This document shows, piece by piece, positions 10,421 through 19,734 of a DNA stretch of 64,000 bases. Source of the stretch: Adiantum capillus-veneris. Lineage: Eukaryota > Streptophyta > Polypodiopsida > Polypodiales > Pteridaceae. The notes under the pieces are model-generated. The model searched no databases and was not told the origin of the DNA. It saw nothing but the letters and a program-made list of their open reading frames with translations. The translations under genes and the position numbers were made by a program. Positions within the stretch are counted from its first letter, which is position 1, and each line of letters begins with the position of its first letter. Location of the stretch: contig CM043948.1 in NCBI GenBank assembly GCA_014529385.2, positions 24,364,451 through 24,428,450 on the forward strand, in the 5' to 3' direction.

Positions 10421-11600
10421 TCAATCGGAACGGAGGGTGCCCATAGTACATTTCGAGACATTTTCAGCCATAGCCAGAAATTGTTTGAAGCACATAAAAA
10501 CTTCGGACTTTGCTTTAAGCGGAAATACCCATGCATGCCTGGAGTAATCATCAATGAAAGTCACGAAGTACATGTAATTGCCCAAGGATGGAGTTTGCAT
10601 GGGCCCACAAACATCACTATGCAAAAGCTGCAACCTGCATGTGGCCCGAATTGAACCATCCTTTGGAAATTTAGAACGCTGCATCTTACCCAAAATACAG
10701 CCTTCACAAACATGTTTGACAGGTGCTTCAAGAGGCGGCAAAGAAGCAACCATATCAGATTTCTGCAAACACACCAAACTGGCAAATTTCAGATGATCAA
10801 AACGTGCATGCCAAAGTTTTACATCTGAAATAGCCCTTGAATCTGCAACAGCATTTGCAAAATTTTGTCCACACTTTTCATACAAAGTGAGCTTATATAG
10901 CCCACGACACAAAACCCCAGATGCAACAATTTCATCACCAAAACTGAGATCATGAAGTGTACATCTGTCATCCACAAATTTGACTACAAGTCCAAGTCTA
11001 GCAAGTGCGGATACAGACAAGAGATTCTTCTTGATCCCAGGTACATAAAGTGCATCAACAAGTGTGAAAGAACTGCCATTTGCAGTAGTAAGCACAATCT
11101 TTCCAACTCCCTGAACTGGATATGAGGCATTGTTGGCACAAGTGACTGAATTCCCATGAGGGACAGAGTCGAGAGAGGTAAACAATTCATGATGTGAGGT
11201 AATGTGCTTTGTAGCACCACTGTCGAAATACCACACATGTGAATCTACAGCAACTGACAAGCATCCATCATGGACAGCAGGATTGTAAGTGCACTCTGCA
11301 CTAAAAGCCCATTCTGCATCAACATCAGCATTACAGTCTCCTTTCACGGAAGACTCAACAATGGGTGCATTTGTAGTGGAACCAGCATTTGCAGTGGAAC
11401 CGCCCTCTTTCTTCTTAGCCTCTTTGGCCTTCAACTTAGGACACGACTTGATCAAGTGATCATTAGCTTTACAATAATGGCAATGCATCTTCTTTTTGCC
11501 CTTATCACCAGAATTTCCAGACGAATTGCTGCCAGCAGAAGCATTAGAAACAGAATTTTTGCCACTCGCAGCAAAACCATAAGAAGTGGCGCTGCATTAC
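10421..11600 (-). pseudogene. COP-B zinc knuckle, protease and integrase N-terminal part
   Basis: The zinc knuckle CHYCKANDHLIKSC matches the CCHC spacing. It is followed by an aspartic protease with WYFDSGATKHITSHHELF and, further on, VPGIKKNLLSVSAL. The integrase HHCC domain follows (WHARFDHL, CEGCILGKMQRSKF), then LHSDVCGPM with the first catalytic Asp, VTFIDDYSRHAWVFPL and TLRSD with the second. A TGA (10421-10423) directly after RSD replaces the Arg or Asn codon usual in copia here. A C-to-T change at CGA is the simplest explanation. Confidence 0.9.
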
Positions 11601-11740
11601 TGTTACCACCCTTTCTTTGAGAGCAATAAAAGCCTATTCAACTACACGCTATCTAGTCTTGTTTTTTCTAGAAAGTGACTCTTGCAACAGCAATGTGCAT
11701 AATGCATCAAACTTGACAACTTCAGGATTTCCTTGGGTCA

Positions 11741-12330
11741 TCATTCTCCAAGTACTAGCAAAAGTCTGGTAGGAATCTGGTAAGGGATCAATTGAACAGT
11801 CTGCACAAGGGAAATGTTTGAAATGACTTCACCTGCAGAAATAAGTTGCTCATTGATATCCTTGACACTAGGAAGAAAAGTTTCCATATCATCTTCCTCA
11901 TGCATAATCTTCGACTCCAGCTCTTTACACAACAAAGCAATTTTAGCCTCATTGTGGCTTGCATAAAGACCTGCTAGAATATCCCAAGCTTGTTTTGCAG
12001 ATTTTGTTGAACGGATGTGAGGAACAATGGTGCGCTTCACAGACAACGCTGTCAATGCATGAGCCTGCGCATCCTTAACATCCCAACGAGCTTGTTCTGC
12101 CGTAGGCAAAACAACTCTAACAGCTGCAATCCTTGCAGCAAGACCTGCAACATCCTCAACATCGCCTACATCCTCAGAACCAGGACGTACATCAATGCCC
12201 TGCACAATGTTCCAGACACCCTTTGACACAAGAACATGTTGCATCATATAAGCCCACATAGGGTATTTTTCCCCATCCAACCTGTCCTCAGCAGCAAACA
12301 TCTTGAACACATCTGTGTTGTTGTTGTCAG
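11741..12330 (-). pseudogene. COP-B gag
   Basis: A copia gag of the UBN2 type. From the likely start near 12330 it reads MADNNNTDVFKMFAAEDRLD, then YPMWAYMMQHVLVSKGVW, KSAKQAWDILAGLYASHNEA and KIALLCKELESKIMHEEDDM. The usual copia gag shows the same series: a short N-terminus, W-x-x-M, a 'W..L...Y' helix and a LKREL-like helix. A frameshift near 11780 separates it from the CCHC-containing part. Confidence 0.85.
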
Positions 12331-12682
12331 CCATGGTAAATGCTGCACCTAATGTGAAAATTGCCCGAAAATAGGAGAAACGGAGCGGGAACAACCTGTG
12401 CTATATAGCACAAACCGTAGAAGACTATAAGGCACCTGTTATGCAGAAATCGGCACTAACAGAAATTCTGCACAAAATGACGAAATAGCCTGTGCAATAC
12501 TGCTTGTAGTGGAAACGGAGGCCGAAATGAGCCCAAATAAAAATTTTGAGCAGACCAAGCTCCTTGAGCTTTCCCAAAATATTTGTCGACCTGTGAACGC
12601 TTGCCAAAGCTCATTGAAATCGGAGAAAGTGAGTAGGCGTGTGCTGGAGCAGCTGGCGACTAAGCCCGGGAGGACGTGGCCT

Positions 12683-12694
12683 GCTTTGATACCA
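12683..12694 (-). other. COP-B primer binding site
   Basis: In element orientation the site reads TGGTATCAAAGC, the copia initiator tRNA-Met site with one G-to-A change relative to TGGTATCAGAGC. It starts 2 bp inside the 5' LTR end. Confidence 0.85.
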
Positions 12695-12696
12695 AT

Positions 12697-12924
12697 TGTT
12701 GGAATTAGGGTTGTAGAGAAACACACACAACTTGGAGAAGATGAAGGAAGCTCAAGGCACACAATAGAGAGTGTGTTACTTAGTGTGCAATGGAAAGATA
12801 GATAGCCCTAGAGTGATGGGCGTATATACAATGCACGGGGGGAAAAAAATTCCTAAAGAGGGAAAAAATGCCCCGACGGTCCTAGTGTGTTCATACACAT
12901 CACTACCACATATATATGGTAACA
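12697..12924 (-). repeat. COP-B 5' LTR
   Basis: 228 bp, TG...CA ends, followed by target-site copy ATTTG (12925-12929). Confidence 0.95.
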
Positions 12925-13611
12925 ATTTGTTTGCAAGCAATTAATGCGGAAATTTCTTTATAGCATAAATCATTCCTAATCCCTCTCTTTCAGTGGTGGT
13001 GTAGTTCTTTTCTGCACTATTTAGCTGTCGGCTCGCATAACAAACTGGGAAATCCATTGTTCCGTCTCCAGGTTGAGCCATAATACTCCCAATTGCGTAT
13101 GCAGATGCATCAATGTGAACATGGAATATCTTTTCCCAATCTGGTGCTTTAAGTACAGGTACCGATACAAGTTTTTCCTTAAGCTTTTGGAATGAAGTTT
13201 CACACTCCGCAGTCCAGTCGAAACTGACTAATAAGCGATATAGATGTTGTGCAATGACCGCATACATATATATGAATCCTCAATAATATCCATAGTGTCC
13301 CATGAAGGATTGTACTTGTTTGGCATTAGTAGGCCTGGGCAAGTCTGCTATGACTGTAATTTTGTCTAGGTCAGTGGTTATGCCATTTCTTGAGGCAATA
13401 TGTCCTAAGATGCGGCCTTGCCTTACCATAAAAATACACTTTTCCGGATTGAGACACATTCGATATGTTCTGCATTTCTCAAATACCTTTTGTAAATGGT
13501 CAATATGTTCTTCTCGTATAAGAGATTGGACACAGAGATCATCAATATATATTTCTAAGAATATTCTCAGGTATTCTTTGAATGCACGAGTCATTAACCT
13601 TTGGAAGGTAG
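12925..13611 (-). pseudogene. GYP-F reverse transcriptase C-terminal half and RNase H start
   Basis: From 13611 down: TTFQRLMTRAFKEYL, then IYIDDLCVQS (the YxDD catalytic box as YIDD), CLNPEKCIFMVRQGRILGH, and SFMGHYGYY followed by a stop (TGA). Then come the RNase H start HVHIDASAYAIGSIMAQ, FPVCYASRQLNSAEKNYTTTE and KKFPH. The RT palm upstream of TTFQR is missing because TAT-A was inserted there. The sequence aligns closely with GYP-H 55158-53551. It is dead, with an in-frame TGA near 13277 and a TAA just before the COP-B junction. Confidence 0.85.
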
Positions 13612-15292
13612 TGATAGCCGTTTTTCTGCTTTCCATAATTGCCATAGTAAGCTACCTCACCCTATCAAATCACTCAAACACTGTGGCTATGCCTACCATT
13701 TCACTGAACATAGGTGTGTGTGAGTTAGGGGACTTTTCCCATATCTTCTTAAAAATCCTCAATTAGCTAGTCACTGGGCTAGTTGAGCCCAAAAAAAATA
13801 AAAAAAATAAAAAATATAAGTATATTATGGCCCATTTGTGTGTAAATATTTTATTGTATATAGGGCCTAAATAAAATGTTTTCTCATAATTATTTTGGTA
13901 TTTATTTAAATATTTATATTTAGGTGTGTGTTATTTATGCTATGTACATTGACTCATCATTACCATATTTTTTCTTACCATTTTGCATACTCTTTATTCC
14001 ATATAAAAATAATTTAATGCAAGCTTCTCTTATTTTTGGTGTAACTCCATCCCAATAAAAATCCAAAAAAACTAGTTTTATTTATGTGTATATTTTTTCA
14101 CTATTGTCAGTTTTTCCTTCCTACATCTATTCTCTATTACTCTCATAAATTAGACCACAAAAAGTATTCATCTTTTTATGGTAGACTTATAATGAGAGAG
14201 ATTTATTTTGACCCCTTTATATTTTTTCCACCTATATTATTTATATTTGACATGTACATATTTTTTTAGACCCCTCAATATTTGATTTTCTTAGTTGTAC
14301 TATTCACTTATATCATGATCTCAATAATATCTTCAATTAAAGACCTACCAAATAAGGTCAAGGGTATGTGGCATGCATGCATGCACCATGGGGAGCTCAC
14401 TCTTGGAGGTATTCAAAAGAATCATCCAAAGAAGGACCTCACAAGGACTTTGTGCAGTGGAAAAAACAGTCGGTTTTTCTGAATTTTTAAAGATCACATG
14501 CTCCCTGAATTTGAAAAGGTGATACAAACAAAAGATGTAGCTCGTGAGCTGAACTTTCACCTCAAATGTTTTCATATTTTTTTGAGCTACGAGCTGTGAG
14601 CTATGATTTTATTGGTGGACCCCAGTTTGCCCATGCTATGCAGCCACACTCCCTCTTCCACTTTATCATTTTCCTCTTTCACACACACTCCTCCCTTTCC
14701 TTCCCACTCCCAAACCTGCAACTCCCATGTCCTAATTCACCCTCTTCACCATTGCCACTTCTCTCACACCTCCATAGCCTCCATCCTCCATTTCTACACC
14801 CTAGGTGTCCCCCTTTCTCTACGTATATCTCCATATTACCATACTCTCTTCAGCTTTGTAAAGAACTTCAAAAAAATCAGCAAAAATCCAAGGTTAACCT
14901 CTGCAAATGAAGGCTTTATCATGAATTTTCCAAGGTTTGAAGATAACGTAGCTTCATCGACACGCGTTACTTCGCCATGCTGACCGCTTCTTCTACCGGT
15001 ACTGTAAAGAGGTGAATGTCAACTTCTCCAAGCTTCAACCTCTCTTTACAAGCTCATCCCTTCTCTAACTTTTCTCATCATATATCTCACCATTTGGTGA
15101 ATGATTTTGTAAATATTTTGTAGTGATAATTACTAACTACTAACCACTAACCTTATTGTAAAATGCACCCTCTACTAGAGTAGGCACTCCCAAATTATTC
15201 ACTCAATCCTCTCTCGTTTCATCCTCAATAATTATCTTCCCTTGAGCCCACATCCATGTGACTCAAAGGACAAGAGAGACCCACCCTCATTA

Positions 15293-15295
<3 letters not shown>

Positions 15296-15323
<28 letters not shown>
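15296..15323. repeat. (TA)n microsatellite in TAT-A LTR
   Basis: About 28 bp of uninterrupted TA dinucleotides inside the LTR. Confidence 0.95.
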
Positions 15324-15326
<3 letters not shown>

Positions 15327-15388
15327 TAATCTTTTATTCCTTCAAATAAACTTGATTAGGCCTAATCCAAATCGGGGCTTCTAAAACC

Positions 15389-15397
15389 TATAAATAG
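15389..15397 (+). promoter_or_regulatory. TATA box of TAT-A LTR promoter
   Basis: CTATAAATAG within the LTR matches the plant TATA consensus (TATAAATA), followed by a C/T-rich start region about 30 bp downstream. It most likely drives the element's own transcript. This would place the U3/R boundary near 15420. Confidence 0.6.
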
Positions 15398-16230
15398 AGC
15401 CCTTCTCTCCTTTGTAAATCATCACATGATCACACTACACCACACCATTTTCAACACATAACACACCATTCTTCAAGCCTAGTTGTGTAGAGTGTGTCCA
15501 TCGTGAGTGCTCTATTCCATCATTACACATAGGTGCATGGAGAAGCTTGAAGTTAGTTATGCCATCTAGAGAAGTGGAGTGTATGCCATACTCTTCACCA
15601 CACTTGTAGCCTACTCTTGTGCATAAATAAGATTTATAGTTTTGGGTGCAATTGTATGCTGCAACTACGACTCTTCTCTCCAAATTGACTTGATAAGTTG
15701 GCTCATCAGGTGGTTGAAGGTATATTGTCCGTGAAGTTTGTTGTGCCATTTCATGCTTGGTGGTTTGAGGGCTTGTTGAATTGTTTGCCTAAAATGTGAA
15801 TTGTAAGAGGGTGCTCGGTGAGAGGGCTCCCGTGACCCTAAGACAATTTGTGTATTGGCAACAAGGTCAAGTTTTGTGTTGTCTCTCTATTTCTCATCAA
15901 GCTTTGTGTGCATCGAGTCTTTAAGGCTAAGACTGAGTTGCTCAAGTTGATTTGTGCGCTTTACCTCTCTCTGGCGTGGTGAATGTTTGTGTTTGGTGTG
16001 TGTGGCTATCTTGCATTCCCCTCTGTTTGTGCGTTTGAGTACAAGGAGATATCATGTGCGTCCTAGTTAACATCTACAACTAGGTGGTGCCCCTTTTCTT
16101 GTTTGTTTTCTGGCTGTGGGTTGTTGTTATCTCTGATTGTGCTTGCCCCAGCTCCAATTGAGCAGCACGGGAGCCTTGAAGGGTGTTTAGAGGCCGCTCT
16201 TCTTGTTGCCCGCCCCGGACCACCTCAAAT

Positions 16231-16244
16231 TGGTGCCACCACTG
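16231..16244 (+). other. TAT-A primer binding site (probable)
   Basis: TGGTGCCACCACTG begins 3 bp after the LTR end. TAT-D has a related site (TGGCGCCCCCACGG at 42490). Both share the TGGYGCC start complementary to a tRNA 3' end of the type GGCGCCA or GGCACCA. The tRNA species is not assigned. Confidence 0.6.
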
Positions 16245-16304
16245 AGGAGCGAGCGATTGTGTTAGCATACGCAAGGTATGTTTTCAAAAACTAGTTGTGT
16301 TTAC

Positions 16305-16541
16305 ATGAACAATCCACCACCTCCTAATCCTGCTCATGCAATTCAATTTCATCAGTTTCATTGGGTGCAAGGGATTAGGATAAATGTTCGCATTGATAGA
16401 AAAATATTTTTTCAACAACGTATTGTATTCCTCTTTGGTGCTGAAGCATTAAGAGATATTCTACAATCTCCAAATCCTATTATACTCCCAATTGTAGACT
16501 ATAATGTCTCTTTTGATGTACATGTGTTTATCTTGTTTTAG
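16305..16541 (+). CDS. Conserved small leader ORF of Tat elements, 78 codons (first copy in TAT-A)
   Basis: A small open frame between the 5' LTR and gag. It starts MNNPPPPNP and its core contains INVRIDRKIFFQQRIVF, then ALRDIL, then SFDVHVFILF at the very end. TAT-D has an equivalent at 43201-43419, with RKIFFQQRIV and SFDVHVF identical and about half of the 56-residue core conserved, although the two elements differ widely in gag. I recognise no domain. It could be a uORF that regulates gag translation or a small accessory protein. Protein-level conservation favours a translated product. A start at 16278 is also possible, but the start at 16305 aligns with TAT-D. Confidence 0.65.
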   Translation: MNNPPPPNPAHAIQFHQFHWVQGIRINVRIDRKIFFQQRIVFLFGAEALRDILQSPNPIILPIVDYNVSFDVHVFILF

Positions 16542-16549
16542 CTAGGTTA

Positions 16550-16761
16550 ATGAATCAAGAGGACTTGTATCGTACATTCATTCCTTTGGCTAGACAAGAC
16601 GTGCATGTAATAGTTGGCACAAAGTTACAATTCAACGTGTTTTCCGTCGTATGTTTGAACCTAGGCAAGTAGCGGCTATCAATGCCTCAGTCAATCCGTT
16701 CATATTGCCATTGATTCGCTACGATCTAAGCTTTGACATTTACATTTTCATTCTACTTTGA
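16550..16761 (+). pseudogene. Second, frameshifted copy of the small leader ORF in TAT-A
   Basis: Directly after the first small ORF, an ATG at 16550 opens MNQEDLYRTFIPLARQDVHV. After a single frameshift near 16632 the frame continues with RVFRRMFEPRQVAAIN, FILPLIRYDLSFDIYIFILL and a stop at 16759-16761. The pattern (hydrophobic-N-V, R-hydrophobic-F, then LP-hydrophobic and SFD-hydrophobic-H/Y-hydrophobic-F at the end) matches the first copy, so this is a diverged tandem duplicate. It is absent from TAT-D. Confidence 0.6.
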
Positions 16762-16819
16762 AATTTGATTTTGCAACACAAAAAATAAAAAAAAGAAATT
16801 TTTGAGTAAAACCAGCAAT

Positions 16820-17671
16820 ATGGATACAACTAGCCAAATGAGTGGTTATCCTCTTTTCTTTGGAGAGCCTGGAGAGGATGCAAAATTATTTTTGGCGAAT
16901 TTCAAGATGTCTTGCCGTATCAAGAGGATAGTAACTGATCAAGAACGTGTAGAGATGTTTGAGGTGGTCCTTAGGAAAGATGCTAGCACTTGGTTTGACT
17001 CTTTGCCTGAGGAAGTTAAAGGGAATTACACAGAAGTTTTGAATCGTTTCAAGAAATACTTCTTTGATCCCCAAAACACTCAAAAACTATGGCAAGACAT
17101 TCTTTCTCATAAGCAAAAAGACTTAGATGACTACTACTTGTACAAGCAAGAGTTTCTACGTCTTTGGGCTGTATGGGTGAAAAATGTTGCTAACCCTGGT
17201 GATAGTGCAGAGTTCCTAAAGAAGGAGAGGTTCATAGCCGGACTCTTTCCTGACCTTAAGATAAAAGTTGAGGCCGGTGCACCTGCTACCTTTGATGCAG
17301 TTGAAACTAGGGCTGCTGAGAAATATATGAAACTCAAGTGCTTAAGGGGGGAGGTTCCAATAGAAGGTCTTAGACCCAAAGGTAAGTCACAAGTATCAAC
17401 ATCTAAGGAGATTCCTGAGGTAACGGCGGAAGTGATTGAGAAGTTAAATGAATCTTTAAGCAACCTGTCAATTCACCTTGCACAAGCTGTAGGTCCAAAG
17501 GGACAAGCAAAGAAGTCTGAAGAGCGAGATTCACGACGTAGGAGAGTCTTGCAATGTTGGAATTGCGGTGAGTCTGGACATGGGATGTATAATTGTCCTT
17601 GGCCCCGTGGGGAGCTAGGGAGACCTAACTTGAATTACCCAGTGATGAATGCAGGTGAAGGAACTAGTTAG
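16820..17671 (+). pseudogene. TAT-A gag
   Basis: The retrotransposon gag forms the particle. The first ATG in frame is at 16820 (MDTTSQMSGYPLFFGEPGED). The core contains ASTWFDSLPEEVKGNYTEVL and LNRFKKYFFDPQ, a typical plant gypsy gag helix series, and RFIAGLFPDLKIKVE. The zinc knuckle CWNCGESGHGMYNC has classical C-x2-C-x4-H-x4-C spacing. The frame ends at a TAG (17669-17671), but coding sense continues in the same frame (QQPRLLQRP...), so this is a nonsense mutation inside a longer gag-pol frame such as that of TAT-D. Confidence 0.85.
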
Positions 17672-18547
17672 CAACCACGGCTTCTACAAAGGCCAAATGG
17701 AGCAAGACCACCTCCACAAGGAGTGGAAGGAGTTCCACCTTTGCCAGACCCAAATGTGCATGTGGTAGAGGTGACAAATTCAAAAGAGGTTTACATGGAA
17801 GAAAATGGCATTAAGCGTGGCCGTGGAAAAGGGAAGGAGAAAGAAGGTGTCACATCACAAAGTGATCATGGATGAGAAAAGAAGGCAAAGGAGACCAAGG
17901 AAACTAAGAGGACTCGACGTCGTATCAATCTCCAAGACTTCCCTCTTGGACATGGTATGGCTCCATACAACCTATTGGAAGACATGAGAGGTAAGGGTCC
18001 TGATATCTCATGGCCTCAGTTTCTTGCATTATGCCCACAAGTTAGGAGGGATTTAACAAAGGCAGTTAGCACTAGGAGAAAGGTAAAAGAGAGTGTGCCT
18101 ATTGTAAAAATTTCACATGTTGAAATGAATGAGGATATTACACCTGTGCTAGATTGTTACATCAAAGGAAGATTGGTTAGGAAAGGTCTAGTGGATGGGG
18201 GTGCACAAATTTGCATCATGACAGAGGGACTCATGCAAAAACTAGGCATGCACATCCATGAGACACCTGAAATTAAAGTCAAGATGGAAAACAATAGCAA
18301 AGCTAGGTGTGTAGGCATTTGTAAAAATGTTTTTGTAGAGGCCTTTGGCATTAAGAAGGCGGTGGATTTTTATGTTATGTCTACCAAAGGAAATGGTTAC
18401 CCATTTATCCTAGGGAGACCATGGCTAATGAAAATGCGAGCTTTGCAGGATTGGGAGAGTGGAAAGCTAATTTGTAGGAATGAAAATCATAAGAAGGTTG
18501 TCTTTGACATGAAGGAGCAACGCCAAGAGGAGCTCCATGAAGAATAA
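17672..18547 (+). pseudogene. TAT-A gag-protease linker and protease
   Basis: Same frame as gag. A basic linker (GIKRGRGKGKEKEG) is cut by a TGA near 17873. It is followed by RRRINLQDFPLGHGM and then the protease: GRLVRKGLVDGGAQICIMTE, where D-G-G-A stands for the usual D-S/T-G-A, then VDFYVM and PFILGRPWLMKMRALQDWESG, the C-terminal ILGRPW motif. The TAA at 18545-18547 is another single in-frame stop. TAT-D has the same DGGA catalytic motif, so Gly after Asp is a feature of this lineage rather than damage. Confidence 0.85.
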
Positions 18548-19669
18548 TCTCAAAGTGAGACGGAGGAAGGCTGGACCGATAGCACTTCAGAAGGAGAAAG
18601 TAGCGGCAGCATTACTGAAGAGGAGTCTTCCATCAAAGTCATGGGGGTAAGGTTTAATCCAAAAAACCAAGAGACCTCTTGCCCAGGTTTGGAAGAGGTA
18701 GGTTCCCAAGAGAACCAAAATGTGCAAGATGAAGGAATGTTAGAAGATATGTTGTCTACAACACTTACAAAGGACGAAAGAGAGGAGTTCAAATGTGTGC
18801 TAAGGAAATTTTCTAGGCTTTTTGCTAAAGACTACATCGATGTGCATGGAGTAGATGCTGTTCAACACAAAATTGAGTTGAAGCCAGAGGCCGCACCTAA
18901 GGCTCAGAAGCTACGAAGGCTAGGAGTCATCAAGGAGCAGGCTTTGCTCAAGGAAGTAAGAAAGCTTCTAGCAGCAGGTTTCATTTATCCAGTGGAGAAT
19001 TCAGAGTGGGTCTCTCCCGTTGTTGTCACTCCTAAGAAAAATGGCAAGTGGAGGGTGTGTGTGGATTACCGTCCGCTCAATGAGGCAACAAAAAGAGATC
19101 ACTTTCCCCTCCCATTTCAGGATGAGATACTAAATAAGGTAGCTGGTCATGAGAAGTACACTGTGTGTGATGGCTACTCGGGTTACTTTCAAATAGGTAT
19201 CGCATTGGAAGATCAGTTGAAAACAACCTTCATCACTCCTTGGGGTTGTTATGCTTTTAGAGTCATGCCATTTGGACTGACAAATGCTCCTACAACTTTC
19301 CAACGCTTCATGAACATGGTGTTTCAAGCATTCTTTGGAAAGTCCATTAAGGTTTTTATTGATGATTTTTGCATTTATAGCTCAAAATCATTGCATCTAC
19401 AAAGGGTAGAAGAAGGTTTAAAGAAGCTCTACGACATGGGAGGTCAACTCAACCCCGACAAGTGTCACATAGGTGAGGATGAAGTGATCTTGCTTGGTCA
19501 CAAGGTTTTCTATAAAGGCATTGAGGTGGATCCTTCAAAGGCAAAGGCTCTTATTGAGCTTCCATCACCCAAGAATGTCAAACATGTCATCTCATTCATT
19601 CAAAAGGTGAAGTATATGTCACGCTTTATTCACTTAGCTTCGGAGTTGCTTCATCTTTGCAAAAGTTGA
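18548..19669 (+). pseudogene. TAT-A reverse transcriptase
   Basis: Same frame as gag and protease. An acidic linker (about 18548-18780) precedes RT: AAGFIYPVENSEWVSPVVVT, KKNGKWRVCVDYRPLNEATK, DGYSGYFQI, TPWGCYAFRVMPFGLTNAPT, then VFIDDFCIYSS, with the YxDD box as FIDD (Tyr to Phe, as FMDD in TAT-D), LNPDKCHIGEDEVILLGHKV and VKYMSRFIHLASELL. The frame is lost near 19660 and resumes in another frame by 19735. The RT is otherwise intact. Confidence 0.9.
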
Positions 19670-19734
19670 CACAATAAGTAGAATTTGCATGGTATTATGA
19701 GCTTGAAGAGTAATTTTGTAACATTAAAGTCATT

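Larger units (their letters stand above)
7750..12924 (-). mobile_element. COP-B: Ty1/copia retrotransposon with both LTRs, inserted in GYP-F RNase H
   Basis: LTRs at 7750-7976 and 12697-12924 both run TGTTGGAATTAGGG...GGTAACA. The target duplication ATTTG (7745-7749, 12925-12929) is exact. The primer site 12683-12694 and the PPT (pyrimidine run TCCCCCCT at 7979-7986 on the plus strand) are in the right places for a minus-strand element. Domain order is gag, CCHC, protease, integrase, RT, RNase H, as in copia. The LTRs differ at about 10 of 228 positions, and the coding frame is broken at several points, so the insertion is moderately old and dead. Confidence 0.95.
4525..13611 (-). mobile_element. 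GYP-F: old Ty3/gypsy element, 3' two-thirds, split by COP-B
   Basis: In minus orientation the order is RT (from 13611), RNase H, [COP-B 7750-12924], RNase H end, two zinc modules, integrase core and C-terminal domain, a second retropepsin-like domain, and a hydrophilic tail. The gag, first protease and RT N-terminus are missing, because TAT-A interrupts the RT at 13611/13612 and the far side is not seen in the window. Many stops and frameshifts show it is dead. It is the same lineage as GYP-H (50046-64000): RT, RNase H, zinc modules, integrase and tail all align. Its own LTRs could not be delimited. Confidence 0.8.
13612..16227 (+). repeat. TAT-A 5' LTR, 2.6 kb
   Basis: Starts TGATAGCCGTTTTTC, the same as the 3' LTR at 22139. 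It ends near GGACCACCTC(A), just before the primer site. The end was fixed by comparison with the solo LTR copy (58965-61621), where similarity also stops at GGACCGCTTC(A). A (TA)n run lies at 15296-15323. Long LTRs are usual for Tat elements. Plus-strand frames inside it (e.g. 14566-14983) look fortuitous. Confidence 0.9.

Noticed and set aside
14566-14983. Plus-strand ORFs in the TAT-A LTR, and similar ones at 42284-42604 in the TAT-D LTR
   Set aside because: Composition-driven (C/T-rich or TG-rich). They sit in U3/R-like LTR sequence and show no domain or cross-copy conservation. The identical ORFs in both TAT-D LTRs only reflect LTR identity.
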